DNA of 64,000 nucleotides, from the NCBI RefSeq assembly GCF_050633125.1, contig NZ_JBOEFX010000112.1:5962-69961 (forward strand). The letters run 5' to 3'. Source of the stretch: Lewinella sp050633125 (GTDB lineage: Bacteria > Bacteroidota > Bacteroidia > Chitinophagales > Saprospiraceae). Of this stretch, positions 1-10,204 are shown in pieces (within the stretch, counting starts at the first letter, position 1; each line of letters begins with the position of its first letter). Under the pieces are notes generated by a model. That model saw only the letters and a list, made by a program, of their open reading frames with translations. It was not told where the DNA came from and ran no database searches. Made by a program: the position numbers and the translations under genes.

Positions 1-1044
1 GCTCGCTCCAGCCTCTTCTTCGCTGACAACAGGAGCAGTACCAGCTGCTGATTCACCAGCATCTGCAACGGCTGTGGTATCCGCAGCAGGAATGGTTATT
101 GGCAATAAAACATCGGAATCCGCAGTAGGTGTTGCTGTATCAGTGCCGGGTTCCGCCACGGGCTCAGGAGTATCGGTAGCACGTTCTGGCACGACTCCCT
201 GCTGTACTGTATGGGTAAGTTCATGCGCTAACAACAATTGCCCTTTACGCCTTGACGGATCGTATTTTCCCTCATTGAAGAATACATCGCTACCCGTAGT
301 AAACGCTTGTGCGCCCAAAGCACGATTCATCCGAACAGCGTCTTGATCGGTATGAATACGTACGCCCCCAAAATCAGCCTGAAAGGCATTCTCCATTTTT
401 TGCCGTGTAGCCGTATCCAGCGCTTGTCCTTTTCCTCGACGCAAGCGAATAGCATTTGCGATATCCAAGCCTCTGTGCAATAAGGGGCGAGGCGCAAGTT
501 TAGTTTGTAGCTGTTCCTCCTCTTCTTCCTTTTGCTGAATTTCTTCTTCGCCTTCTTCTTTTTTTGTTTGTACAGCTTCTTCCTCTTCTTGCATTTGCAA
601 TTCTTCTTCCTCGTCTTCTTTCCGCTGTACTTCTTCCTCTTCCTTGCTTTGCACTTGCTCTTCTTCCTCCATTTGCGCCTGTACCATCTCCTCCTCTTCT
701 GCTTCTGCTTCTGGCTGGCGCTGAACGGGCTCCTCTTCTTCCATCATCGCCTGCATCACCTCTTCTTCCTCTGCGGCTTTGGCCTGTAGATTTTCTTCTT
801 GCTCTTTGCGTTGTACGAGGGGAGAAATCTGGCCAAATAGCGGCCGTGCCGTGCCTTCGTTATTGACGGCTTTTTCGGCCATCTGATCGGCTTCGGTTTC
901 AAAACGACTATCCCGTTTCCCAACTTTCACATTAGGCTGTGCCTTAAAAAAAGCGCCATCGCTCTTTTTAGTCTGAAAAAAGGAAGATTGCCGTCCTGGC
1001 TTGCCAGGTTTAGCTTTCGGGGCCTGAGTCGTTTTCGTTTTCAT
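1..1044 (-). CDS. DUF4157 (eCIS-associated) protein, C-terminus outside window
   Basis: The frame is open from an ATG at 1042-1044 down to base 1 (348 residues visible), so the gene is cut by the window edge. Residues about 1-70 are basic and low complexity. Residues about 77-185 are a run of imperfect repeats in which [VLI]Q plus K/R/M alternates with four or five Glu. Residues about 189-290 match DUF4157: FGGVRIHTD, then a HELTH zincin-type motif at 274-278 followed by TVQQG. An Ala/Pro/Thr/Asp-rich linker follows. DUF4157 proteins are strongly linked to eCIS loci and include toxin-bearing cargo. This gene is last in the visible eCIS operon, 57 bases after the tape-measure gene. I infer it is cargo or a processing factor; any effector domain would lie beyond base 1. 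The DUF4157 call is firm, the role is not. Confidence 0.88.
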   Translation of the reverse strand, partial: MKTKTTQAPKAKPGKPGRQSSFFQTKKSDGAFFKAQPNVKVGKRDSRFETEADQMAEKAVNNEGTARPLFGQISPLVQRKEQEENLQAKAAEEEEVMQAMMEEEEPVQRQPEAEAEEEEMVQAQMEEEEQVQSKEEEEVQRKEDEEEELQMQEEEEAVQTKKEEGEEEIQQKEEEEEQLQTKLAPRPLLHRGLDIANAIRLRRGKGQALDTATRQKMENAFQADFGGVRIHTDQDAVRMNRALGAQAFTTGSDVFFNEGKYDPSRRKGQLLLAHELTHTVQQGVVPERATDTPEPVAEPGTDTATPTADSDVLLPITIPAADTTAVADAGESAAGTAPVVSEEEAGAS

Positions 1045-1101
1045 TCCCTTTAGTTTAAAATGAGGTATAGCAGACTACAAAAGCAATCAAAACACAACTG
1101 G

Positions 1102-2370
1102 TCAGCAGAAATCTACCTTTAGCATTCCTTCCATCCAGGGGAGTTTTATCATGGAAATATTCCAAGGTAAGCGATCTAACAGCAGATCGTAAGGTGCCTG
1201 CGCTACTTGTAGGTGCCAGTCGGTTCCTTGTGAATAAAGCAAGCCATCGCGTTGCAAAAAGTTTGCCCGAAAGCCAGCCACGGAAGTCTTTCCTAATGCC
1301 GACCAATGGCGGATCGCAGCTTCAATTAATTCCTCGCCGCTAGTTAATTGCGCTTCGGTTAATTCAGGTAAAACCAATACTTCTTCCAAAGGTATTCCCA
1401 GTAAAACCTTGGGCAACACCAGCTCCCATTCTGCCGTCGGTGATTTTCCAACAACAAGGCTTTGCAGAAGGCTTGCGCCTAAATTAGGATCAATAATTTC
1501 ATGGTTAAACACTGCTCCGTGCAGGGTAAGAAATCGATCAACAAATGGATGAAGCAGCACCAATCCAGCCTGTTGGACAGACAATGCTCGCTGCTGACTA
1601 ACATTGTTTTTTGCCAAATATTCAGGCCGTCCCAATGCCATTGGCAAGGACTCCTGAATAGTCATATTTTTGCCTGATTTTGTCGTTTGAGTATCTACAT
1701 CTTTAGCAAATAGCTTTAATTGCTTGGTCCAAAATTCAAGTTGTTCCGCAAAGGAAAGTAAAACTGAAGGCGCTTGTCGGTCTTCCACAGTCCCCACTAG
1801 CCGATGTAACATGACGCTACCAAATTGGGCGAGCATCCGCTTGAGGCAGTTCTCATTTTGCAATAATAAATGATGCATTTTCTTTGCGAAACCAGCGTCT
1901 CCAGCAAGTAATTCCGTCAATTCATAAGCCAATGAAGCAACCGTAGTTCCCCTTGGTGCTGACCAGGGCAAAAATCCGCGTTCCAGAAAATGAATAATCC
2001 AAGCTGCCGGGCCGGAAGTTGCTGCGGGCGAATTCTCTCTACCTTCAGCAAGCTTACGAGACTGTAGTGTTTTTTCTTGCTGCTGTTCTTTCAAAAACAG
2101 TTCCAGCTCTCCCGCCAGTTGCCTACGAATCTCCGATTCTAAATCCGCTAAAGAATCCAGATCGCAATCCAGTACGATTTTGTCGTACCGAACATACATA
2201 TCAGGAGGCACCAACTCCGACAACACCCTATCAATGATTTCAGGTATCCGCTTTTGCCCAAGAACAGATAGCCGTTCTGAGATCGCGTGATAATCCCGAT
2301 CACGGGAAGCTTGAACAGTAAGTTCCAATTCAAGCTGCTTGATGATATGGATTTGCTTCGCCGGCATCAA
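1102..2370 (-). CDS. eCIS tape-measure protein (CIS_TMP-like)
   Basis: This 422-residue soluble protein resembles the contractile injection system tape-measure family (Afp14/Pvc14 position). The N-terminus (HIIKQLELELTVQ, then ELVPPDMYVRYDKIVLDCD) has the amphipathic start typical of that family. The middle is charged and helical with a Gln/Glu/Lys stretch near residue 95. The C-terminal part (about 275-420) is hydrophobic, with a VLLHPFVDRFL motif seen in these proteins and a WHLQV...LPWNISMIKLPWM ending. Such proteins set sheath/tube length during assembly. Its ATG overlaps the stop of the upstream 1362-residue gene by 4 bases (ATGA), indicating translational coupling. The family assignment comes from motif resemblance and operon position. 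Confidence 0.75.
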   Translation of the reverse strand: MMPAKQIHIIKQLELELTVQASRDRDYHAISERLSVLGQKRIPEIIDRVLSELVPPDMYVRYDKIVLDCDLDSLADLESEIRRQLAGELELFLKEQQQEKTLQSRKLAEGRENSPAATSGPAAWIIHFLERGFLPWSAPRGTTVASLAYELTELLAGDAGFAKKMHHLLLQNENCLKRMLAQFGSVMLHRLVGTVEDRQAPSVLLSFAEQLEFWTKQLKLFAKDVDTQTTKSGKNMTIQESLPMALGRPEYLAKNNVSQQRALSVQQAGLVLLHPFVDRFLTLHGAVFNHEIIDPNLGASLLQSLVVGKSPTAEWELVLPKVLLGIPLEEVLVLPELTEAQLTSGEELIEAAIRHWSALGKTSVAGFRANFLQRDGLLYSQGTDWHLQVAQAPYDLLLDRLPWNISMIKLPWMEGMLKVDFC

Positions 2371-5300
2371 ATTTCAAATGAAGCATTTGTCACCGATGCA
2401 CAAGTTGTATCTGGATCTACCGCAATTGCTCTGATAACATAACTATTACTAAAATCGGTTCGGAAATTCGTCTCTACTTGGGAATCGGATAGAATAGCTG
2501 GGAAAGCGTATTCTACCACCCATAACATTGGTCGTTCTCCCACATTATTAGCAAATAAGAGAAGTTGATTATCAGAAATATCAAAGCTAATTTCCAGCGA
2601 ATCAGGCTCCGTACATAACTCCTGCGGAGGGTTATTAGGGTTACAACGATCGCGGATAATGCAATTATAGGCAGGTAGTCTGCCTCCTCCTTCAAATTCC
2701 TGGCCACCGTCAATGATTACGATTTCGCGTACTTCACTCCCTGATTCCCGGTATTGCCAGAAACGACGGTAGTCATGTTTTCCTACTGAAGCGCCTGAGA
2801 AACTTACTTCAATTTCAATAACATAAGAATGGCAACTATAATGCTCAATTCGCAGCGTCGTGAAATTATCTACCCCTGAAGGATCATAAGTAAGAAGAAT
2901 AACTGCTTCCTCAGGGCTACCGAATGTATTCCCTAATACTGATTGAATGAACTCATTCGCGGCAGGCATTCGGCTGTTCCAGAAACTGCTAAACACGCTC
3001 GCCGTTGTGAAATCGCCGCCTGGGTTTAGTATCTCGGTAAGTTGTCCTAGCTGTGCTGCATTAAAATTAATAGCCTGACCAGGTTGATCACCAATAACGG
3101 TAAAGGTATTGACCCGAAGTTGTACTCTTTGATATCGCATACTGGTATTTGGATTGCGCTGCATCCAGAATGGATGTCCACATTCTCTGGTAATACCATT
3201 ACAAGGCAGGCCACAGCCTTGCTCACAAACAACCGGTTTCACATTAAATCGTTGTTCACAAGCTGGGTTGCTACTGTCTTCTACGACCACCTCGCCGCCT
3301 TGACCACTTGGGAAGGTTGCAAAGCCTACGTTTTCTCCTAGCGGCACTTCATAAGTTTGGCCATTGGCAATGACCCGATAAGGCGGGCGACCACCATCAA
3401 TAAAGATTTCTACCCGGAAATTCTGGCCATCCTCGTCGCAGACAGTTGCACCAGGGTCAATAACCAATTGTGGTACCAATTCTATGGTACGTCGTACAGA
3501 GATGGTTCCTTCTGCATCCCTGATTTGTACTTGAGTGCCATTATTTACAGCGATGGGATCTTCTGCTAATGCCAGCCAATTTACACCTCCGTCCAGAGAA
3601 TAATCATAAGGAGGAGTACCTCCTGTAGGTGAAATCAACACAAGGCCGGTATTATTCGGTGTTGTACAACCGACCTGTTCCCAGCTAAAAGTAGGTGGCT
3701 CTTTGGGCAATACAAACTGTACCGGCGTACAGTCGGAACAGCACAAATAAGGCAAATAAAAATCTGCAATTACTGTTCCCACTGCCAGATCGGCAAAACG
3801 CCCAAGTTCTGTAGTATCATCCTCGGGAACGCCCAGGTCGATCTCTAGAATTGTATTTTCATTAACCGCAATCACTTCACGGCTCCCAATACCAGGCATC
3901 AATACCTCCAGACGGGCAGGTAAGCTGTTTACGACCAACGAAAAGTTGCCATCAAAATCAGTTACAGTGCCCGAGGTCGTACCAACTTGAATAATTGTCA
4001 CACCAACAAGCACCTCTCCATTTGCTACAACCCGGCCTCGAATGGTGAAATTACCTTGCCTAATGGGCACATCATCTGGTTGGTCATCACCGTGATAGAC
4101 CATGACAAAGGTTCCACCCATTGGTACGCCAGCTTTGTGCTGAATCCCCGGATGTTGGTCCGTAAATTTAGCAAACAACAGCTGCTCTCGTATTTTATTG
4201 ACACGATCCTGGTATTCATCAAAAATACGCTGGAAGGATTCCAGTTTACAGGAAAAAAGTACATGATCCATTTGATCAGAAAACTCCTCCAGGTCGAGTT
4301 GGTCGCTGTTATTATCACCGGAAGTCGCATCATTGGTGAGTTGCAGAATAAAATTATTGAGCACCTGCATCAAGCCTAGCAGGGCATTGTGCTGCTGCCG
4401 GAAGGCCGTCATATCCAGTTGGGATACGTTTGCCGGTAGGGACGAAGCAAGTTTTACGAGATTAAAAATAAACAGGACATGGTAAATGTACACCGAGTCC
4501 AAGTTCCCCAAATAGGGGGCGCTAGCCGTATGCTGACTCAGATGTTCTTCATAATAAGCACCAATAGAGTTGTCGAAATAGCGGAAATTTGGCGCACATT
4601 GCTGAAGAAACGGAAGCTGTGGTACCCGATTACCGAAAGCCTGAGCTGGAGTTTGGCTAGGCAAAATCGGCGTCAGGTAAAACCGTTTCACCGCTTCGCA
4701 AAGCTGACAAATCAATTCTTCCCGAAAGGCATGATAAAGCGCGTCCAAATCCTGAAAATGGCAATCTTCCACTTCTGTAGGCAAAGGGATTGTATCCGCA
4801 TTGAAGCCGGATTCCAAGGCAACAATGTCTATCGGTAGCCGATTGCGGTCTTTTTGCGATAGCAACTCATGGAGTACCTGCACATAGTTTTGGCCAACGT
4901 GCCCTTCTATCCGAAGGAAATTGTTTGGTTCCAAATCATATTGCAGTGGGAAACGAACAAACAGATCCGTCGTATTCCATGCATTGGAACGATAGCCCAA
5001 GTTATGCCGGGCCTTTCCCTGGCGAGTCAGGTGATAACTCCACTGCTCGTACAAAGGCACCGGGCGATAATGATAAGGAATTGCTTTCCGTGACAAGGGG
5101 CCTCCCAACAAACTAGGAGTAATCTTGATACTGGTTGATAGTCTTGGCCTAAAGGCGGTAAGCAATTGGGGACGAACAAAAGTGAAATTCTCAAAAGGTG
5201 TAAATACCCCCGGCTGCAAGACTGCCGTAACCGGGCGGATATTTCCAACATTAAATCCTACCAGCGAGCTTACATTTGGAGGTAACTCCAGCCCCTGCAC

Positions 5301-6455
5301 CAAGCTCACTAAACGAGCAAACAACAGCCGCAATTCAGCCATAGCCCCCTGCTGGCGCGTAAATAACGGCGAAGGCACAAAACTATGGCGGTAACTATTA
5401 TCGATAGGCTCGACACCCAGATTACCTGCAAATAGATGCCTTTTAAACAAACGACTATCCGGACAACACAGTCCCAACACTTCCAATCCCCGAAGGCGAA
5501 ATTCTTCGTAAGCCTGAATAATAGTGTCCAGATGGTCATAATAATATTGGTACCAAAGATATTGCCCACTGGTTTCTATGCTATGATCATAGAGAAAAGC
5601 CCAATTGGTAGCCAGGTTGGCAAACGGATTGGTCTCAAAATCTACGAGCAAGGGAGCAAAAGCCTGGTGAGCAGCACTTAGCGCATTGGCGACGCCCTCT
5701 ACCACGGGTTGGTTCATTGCCAACTGGAAGGCTGTAAAAATAGAACTGGTGCTTCCTAGGTTGGTCGCAGCAACATCAAAACGAGGCAACTTAAGCGTTG
5801 GTAAGCCCAAACGATTACTCATCGAGTCTGCCAGACTAAAGTAAGCTTCTGCTTCTGGCCCCAAGGCACGAATCCGAGACTGTAGCAAGTCAATATCCTG
5901 CTTACGTATCAGTAGTGGCCGGATGGTTGCCGTTACGGTAGATCCTTTATCATTACAAGAATTGGGGGCACAATTTCGGTTGCTTTCCGCCTCACATTCC
6001 AGGAATAGCACCAGAATTTTCTCATCACCTTCCCCCGGTATTTGGTTAACGCCTTGCAAGAAGTCACGGCTTACCCTAACCGCCGTAGCATCATTATTTC
6101 GATCTGCTGTCAGTTCCCAAATAGGAAACGGTGTAAATGGGTTGTTGCCACTTCCAAATTCCCGATAAGGGAGCGCATCTGGCACTTCGTAAGGGCGATA
6201 CCATTCCAAAGCAGCTTGAGTGCCCCAGGTGATAAGGTAACCTTCGGAGGTCACCCCACATCCTTTGCTGATCTGGATACTATCGCCACTATCGGCGATG
6301 GATGGCTCCAAACCACAGACAATGCCAATCCCGATCAGGTTGGTGCGCGTGAGGCGTTCCTGTTCATCGAGGTAATTAAATAGCTGATTGAGATGCTCAT
6401 TGGAAAGCACCTGATTGGCTTCAAAAAACGGATAGGAAATGTTTACTGGTAACAT
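2367..6455 (-). CDS. giant eCIS-associated protein with carboxypeptidase-regulatory-like and Ig/SprB-like domains
   Basis: This 1362-residue protein has no signal peptide and lies between the second baseplate gene (14-base gap) and the tape-measure gene (4-base overlap). The N-terminal part starts YPFFEANQVLSNEHLNQLF and reads like a structural domain found in Bacteroidota eCIS clusters. At roughly residues 790-880 there is a carboxypeptidase-regulatory-like beta-sandwich (IRGRVVANGEVLVGVTI, then GTVTDFDGNFSL). After a Cys-rich linker come PKD/SprB-like repeats (SPTGGTPPYDYSLDGG, then FIDGGRPPYRVIANG). The remaining C-terminus is Cys-containing and beta-rich. The position matches genes for tail-fibre or baseplate-extension proteins in known eCIS. 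I infer a surface-exposed, possibly target-binding, baseplate component; the exact homologue is not identified. Confidence 0.6.
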   Translation of the reverse strand: MLPVNISYPFFEANQVLSNEHLNQLFNYLDEQERLTRTNLIGIGIVCGLEPSIADSGDSIQISKGCGVTSEGYLITWGTQAALEWYRPYEVPDALPYREFGSGNNPFTPFPIWELTADRNNDATAVRVSRDFLQGVNQIPGEGDEKILVLFLECEAESNRNCAPNSCNDKGSTVTATIRPLLIRKQDIDLLQSRIRALGPEAEAYFSLADSMSNRLGLPTLKLPRFDVAATNLGSTSSIFTAFQLAMNQPVVEGVANALSAAHQAFAPLLVDFETNPFANLATNWAFLYDHSIETSGQYLWYQYYYDHLDTIIQAYEEFRLRGLEVLGLCCPDSRLFKRHLFAGNLGVEPIDNSYRHSFVPSPLFTRQQGAMAELRLLFARLVSLVQGLELPPNVSSLVGFNVGNIRPVTAVLQPGVFTPFENFTFVRPQLLTAFRPRLSTSIKITPSLLGGPLSRKAIPYHYRPVPLYEQWSYHLTRQGKARHNLGYRSNAWNTTDLFVRFPLQYDLEPNNFLRIEGHVGQNYVQVLHELLSQKDRNRLPIDIVALESGFNADTIPLPTEVEDCHFQDLDALYHAFREELICQLCEAVKRFYLTPILPSQTPAQAFGNRVPQLPFLQQCAPNFRYFDNSIGAYYEEHLSQHTASAPYLGNLDSVYIYHVLFIFNLVKLASSLPANVSQLDMTAFRQQHNALLGLMQVLNNFILQLTNDATSGDNNSDQLDLEEFSDQMDHVLFSCKLESFQRIFDEYQDRVNKIREQLLFAKFTDQHPGIQHKAGVPMGGTFVMVYHGDDQPDDVPIRQGNFTIRGRVVANGEVLVGVTIIQVGTTSGTVTDFDGNFSLVVNSLPARLEVLMPGIGSREVIAVNENTILEIDLGVPEDDTTELGRFADLAVGTVIADFYLPYLCCSDCTPVQFVLPKEPPTFSWEQVGCTTPNNTGLVLISPTGGTPPYDYSLDGGVNWLALAEDPIAVNNGTQVQIRDAEGTISVRRTIELVPQLVIDPGATVCDEDGQNFRVEIFIDGGRPPYRVIANGQTYEVPLGENVGFATFPSGQGGEVVVEDSSNPACEQRFNVKPVVCEQGCGLPCNGITRECGHPFWMQRNPNTSMRYQRVQLRVNTFTVIGDQPGQAINFNAAQLGQLTEILNPGGDFTTASVFSSFWNSRMPAANEFIQSVLGNTFGSPEEAVILLTYDPSGVDNFTTLRIEHYSCHSYVIEIEVSFSGASVGKHDYRRFWQYRESGSEVREIVIIDGGQEFEGGGRLPAYNCIIRDRCNPNNPPQELCTEPDSLEISFDISDNQLLLFANNVGERPMLWVVEYAFPAILSDSQVETNFRTDFSNSYVIRAIAVDPDTTCASVTNASFEI

Positions 6456-6469
6456 ATCACTTGAGGGCT

Positions 6470-9400
6470 TTAGAGGGTACCAAGAATGGTGTTATCTAAT
6501 CGAACAGGATTATCATCGCTACCATCATCACAATCGTGTAAGGTGGCTGTCGGGTAAATACTGGTCAGGTCGGAAAAAATTCGCAGAAGTACTTCATGCC
6601 GGTAGGCTACTGCTATCCACTCGGAATAGTAGGCCAGCCAACGTTGGAGAAGGTCGTCCCAGCGTTCATCGTTTGCATCAAGCCCCTGAAGTGGGCAAAA
6701 TGAGGGATCGTTAGTAAGTGCGGTCGTTAAATCACTGCGGAAGGGTTGCCATACTTCTGCATCAATACGGCTTGCCAGGCTGGGGATATCCGCCAGATCA
6801 GCTTCTTCTTCCACCAGGCTGCTGATCCAATTCCGGAAACGGTCTCCGAAATAAGCCAGCAATAACTCGGCACAGTGGCAATTGTTTTCTTGCCCAGTTG
6901 TGCTTTGCAGCCACAACTCGGTTTGTCTTTGTAGTTGGGCGTTGAGGGGCTGCCATAAGAAAGGGCTATTAGCTTCCAGCCAGTTGCACCAGGCGATCTC
7001 AAAGCGGTCAAACTGGTGGGCTTGGACCGCCAAAGTCACGAAATGATCCAGCAAAAGATCATGAAGGGTATCCCAAGCCTCATCGGTGCCCAAGCAAGGG
7101 AAATCTGACGATGCTAAATCTGCAAAAAGTATCCGCAGGTCCTGTGCCCAAGCGGCATAAGGACGGTAGGTAAGCAACCTGCTTTCCATCCAGGGCTGAA
7201 ACAAGGCATCGAAGCCATCGTACAGCTCTACTGCGCAACTACAAGCTGCTGCTTCCTGTTCTGCACCAAAGAAGGGCAGCAAAACATTGCTTAATTGAGA
7301 AAATATAGGCGCACACTCGTCTTTCTCGACCGTTCGGTTGCCTACCCAACAAATTTTGGGCAGCAAATAAGAAGGCGTCTCCCTGCGAATGGTTTGATCG
7401 GCAAATTGCCGTAAATCAATATCGTAGCTAAAGGGTGCCAAACTTCCTTGCAGAACGTACGTTAATCGGAAAGAATAAGGGTCTTCCTCGCCGCAGTGGG
7501 TACAATCATCGGGCAGGCAAACGGGCATTAACGGGCTCCCCGGAAATACCGGACGTAGCAACAAATGCTCGACTGGAAACAGCCGTTCTTTTGCCAAAAT
7601 ATCAGTAGCAAATGCAATTACATCTGCAGCTACCACACCAGTGGCCAGCATAGCAATCGGCAAGCCGTTTTCATCTTCAAGTATAGGGTCACCGTTGCCG
7701 TCGGTGCCGTACCGACTCAAGGTGGTACTATTGGCAATGATATCTCCAATCAGTGCCCAGGTGAGGTCTTCCGCAGCTTCACCCGTGGTAGCGGTAATTA
7801 CGTCCACTTCTTCTAGCAGCAAGCCCGCTCCGCTGACACGCGTATCGTTGAGCGTAAAGCTCGCTTCAAAAACACCCTGGTTATTGGTAATCTCTACCGC
7901 AAAATAGGCCCGTAGCGTCTCCATTCCCAGTAGGCGACTTATTCGGTCACTTATTCCTGCCTGGTTGCGGGGATCACACCAACGACCGTCATAGCGGTAA
8001 TTAAAAGCCCGGCCTCTATCAGCACTGATTCGCGGATAAAAGCGCAGGAAACGAATCTTGTCCCGGATCAATTTATCCGCAGCAAAGGGTATCCGGTCTT
8101 CATTGGCGTGAAGCATCAAGGCGTAATCCCGAAATTGCTCTCCGAAGCGAGCCAAAAGGTGATCTAAAAACCGATTACGACGGTCTTGAAAAACCGCTGC
8201 CGATTCGGTAATTTCCCGAAGGTTGTCTTCAGTGGCTTGTGCCGTTACCAAATCCGTATAATCAGCAATTTCCGTTGGAACGGCTGCTGCATCAAAGAAA
8301 TGAGAAAAGTAAGTTCGGTCTACTGTTTCATCGGTCGAAAAGAGGTCTGGCGTGTGCGCCAATTGCTCCGTCATATCCGCCAAAAGCTGTTCAAACGGCA
8401 ACAAGTACCCCTTTAGTTGGTGAGCTTGCGAACGTCGGGCGTCGGTAGCACGTGGTGGCAAGCCAACCGTACCGATACCGTAAGTTTGTGGTAGTGTGTG
8501 CTGCACAGGTTCATAGTTGGCCAAATCACGGTGTACGCCTACGGGGATTGGAAAATCACGCTCCGCCAACGGTAGTTTACCGCCAATATCAGTGCTTCGC
8601 AGCTGGGCCAAAATCGCCCGTACCTCGTCCATTCTGGCGAGGAAGGGCAAACCGTTTTTATAAAACAAAACCCTTGATGCTTCCTGATAAAGCTGAGCGA
8701 TATGCAACGCCCGAACAGGAATGCTCCAACTATGGGAAGGCATAATCGGATTCCCTTCGTCATCGTAACGCGTAAATTGTACCTGCTGGATAGCAATGAC
8801 GCCGGGAATGTCCATCAATTTATTGTACAAATCAGAAATATGAATGACGGAACGTAGCTGTGCCGCCTCTAGGTCTTCTTCCTTGATGAATCCATTCTCC
8901 AAGGCGGGGCCTATAAATATATCTTCGGTCGCTAAACCTTCCGCCGTCAATTCCGAAAGGGTATGAAATGGCACTTTAGGATTGAAATGCGTTTCAATCA
9001 GGTAGAAGATGTTTGCCAGCACAAATTCGATATCGGCATCTGGTGTAAGTTCTACATCCGCACAAAAAGCGACATCCTCTGTTTGGATACCCTGAATACG
9101 GCAGTAATCTTCCCCCAAGTTGCGGAGTTGATGTAATTGGTGTCGGGCCTCCCCTACTGCTACTTCAACCGCCTGTAGTTTTCTGCGGTAACGATCTATT
9201 AATCCGCCAGCGGCAGCATTTTCAAAAACAAAAGACTTCAAATCCTCCACATTCAAGACCCGTTTTACGCCCTCGCGGGGAGAGAAAAAGCGCACAGGTA
9301 CACTGTTCAATTCCAAACTGTGATTGTCACCATTTACCTGAAAAGGAATGACAAGATCAAGGTAAAAGACATTGCGCCAGCCCTGTAGGAGGCCCTGATT

Positions 9401-10204
9401 AGCCGTGGTTACTTCCTCTGTAGTAGTTCGGTCACGAGAAAATCGCGTCACTCGAATACCTTCATCCGTTGGTTGCCCTTCGTTCAGGGTATTATCACTA
9501 TCCACTTCAAGCATAAAGCTGGGGTCGGTAGAGATAAACGCTGCGTACAACTCTGGTTGTTCTTTAGACCAATCAGGAAATCGGATTTCGATGGTTAATG
9601 CCGCCAAATCCGGCTCACCAATGTCAATATTCAGGGTCTGGACGAGCTTGCGGTTATTCAGATCACCTAGCTCCGCATCTACTTCCAATTGTAGTAAAAC
9701 GTCATATAGTCCTTTGACAAAAACGGGGTGCTCATGCCCTCCTCCTGTCAGGTTTTTGGGCAACAATCGCCACTGGGGAGCATGGTAGAGTTGGCTGTCC
9801 TTGCATTCTGCATAGACGGTCGTTTCACAAGCACATTCTTTACAGAGCAGCCAGGCATTCCGCAAACGCGGTAAATCAATGAGTGATTTCCTAAAATCAT
9901 TGACTGTAACAGGATTGTTAGTCAGTATCCGCCGAGCGGTAAACAGCGCCTGCCGGAAGCTGATATAACCACTTTGTTCGGTAAGAATATCAGCAATGTC
10001 AAACCCGGTACGATACCCCAATTCACTGATGGTGTAAGCCAAAGCTTCCATCAGGGTAATCCCCGGATCATGAGCGTTGTAGTCGGTCCACTGCTCATTA
10101 CCCAACTCCTGGACGGCAGAAAACCCTTCGGCGCGCAGGGCCCGATAATCTTCCGCTGGTGGCAGTTGCGGATCCTTTAATATGGTCAGGGTCGAATCAC
10201 TCAT
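6470..10204 (-). CDS. eCIS baseplate wedge protein, Afp12/Pvc12-like
   Basis: This is a 1244-residue protein. Its N-terminus has the wedge-protein pattern ALRAEGF...ELGNEQWTDYNAHDPGITLMEALAYTISELGYRT, the hallmark of gp6/Afp11-12-type baseplate arms that begin with WTDYN.HDPGIT. The central part is helical, followed by a ubiquitous LKGYLLPFEQLLADMTEQLA motif. Near residues 880-900 it has LFPVEHLLLRP and a Cys pair region (CLPDDCTHCG). The Glu/Asp/Trp-rich C-terminus is unlike phage proteins. Its start overlaps the stop of the preceding baseplate gene by 4 bases. The size is larger than classic Afp12, as is common in Bacteroidota eCIS. The baseplate assignment is good; the one-to-one correspondence with Afp12 is inferred from gene order. 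Confidence 0.75.
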   Translation of the reverse strand: MSDSTLTILKDPQLPPAEDYRALRAEGFSAVQELGNEQWTDYNAHDPGITLMEALAYTISELGYRTGFDIADILTEQSGYISFRQALFTARRILTNNPVTVNDFRKSLIDLPRLRNAWLLCKECACETTVYAECKDSQLYHAPQWRLLPKNLTGGGHEHPVFVKGLYDVLLQLEVDAELGDLNNRKLVQTLNIDIGEPDLAALTIEIRFPDWSKEQPELYAAFISTDPSFMLEVDSDNTLNEGQPTDEGIRVTRFSRDRTTTEEVTTANQGLLQGWRNVFYLDLVIPFQVNGDNHSLELNSVPVRFFSPREGVKRVLNVEDLKSFVFENAAAGGLIDRYRRKLQAVEVAVGEARHQLHQLRNLGEDYCRIQGIQTEDVAFCADVELTPDADIEFVLANIFYLIETHFNPKVPFHTLSELTAEGLATEDIFIGPALENGFIKEEDLEAAQLRSVIHISDLYNKLMDIPGVIAIQQVQFTRYDDEGNPIMPSHSWSIPVRALHIAQLYQEASRVLFYKNGLPFLARMDEVRAILAQLRSTDIGGKLPLAERDFPIPVGVHRDLANYEPVQHTLPQTYGIGTVGLPPRATDARRSQAHQLKGYLLPFEQLLADMTEQLAHTPDLFSTDETVDRTYFSHFFDAAAVPTEIADYTDLVTAQATEDNLREITESAAVFQDRRNRFLDHLLARFGEQFRDYALMLHANEDRIPFAADKLIRDKIRFLRFYPRISADRGRAFNYRYDGRWCDPRNQAGISDRISRLLGMETLRAYFAVEITNNQGVFEASFTLNDTRVSGAGLLLEEVDVITATTGEAAEDLTWALIGDIIANSTTLSRYGTDGNGDPILEDENGLPIAMLATGVVAADVIAFATDILAKERLFPVEHLLLRPVFPGSPLMPVCLPDDCTHCGEEDPYSFRLTYVLQGSLAPFSYDIDLRQFADQTIRRETPSYLLPKICWVGNRTVEKDECAPIFSQLSNVLLPFFGAEQEAAACSCAVELYDGFDALFQPWMESRLLTYRPYAAWAQDLRILFADLASSDFPCLGTDEAWDTLHDLLLDHFVTLAVQAHQFDRFEIAWCNWLEANSPFLWQPLNAQLQRQTELWLQSTTGQENNCHCAELLLAYFGDRFRNWISSLVEEEADLADIPSLASRIDAEVWQPFRSDLTTALTNDPSFCPLQGLDANDERWDDLLQRWLAYYSEWIAVAYRHEVLLRIFSDLTSIYPTATLHDCDDGSDDNPVRLDNTILGTL

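Noticed and set aside
532..866. Two long plus-strand frames rich in Phe/Leu opposite the Glu-rich repeat
   Set aside because: They are complements of the GAA/GAG repeat of the DUF4157 gene.
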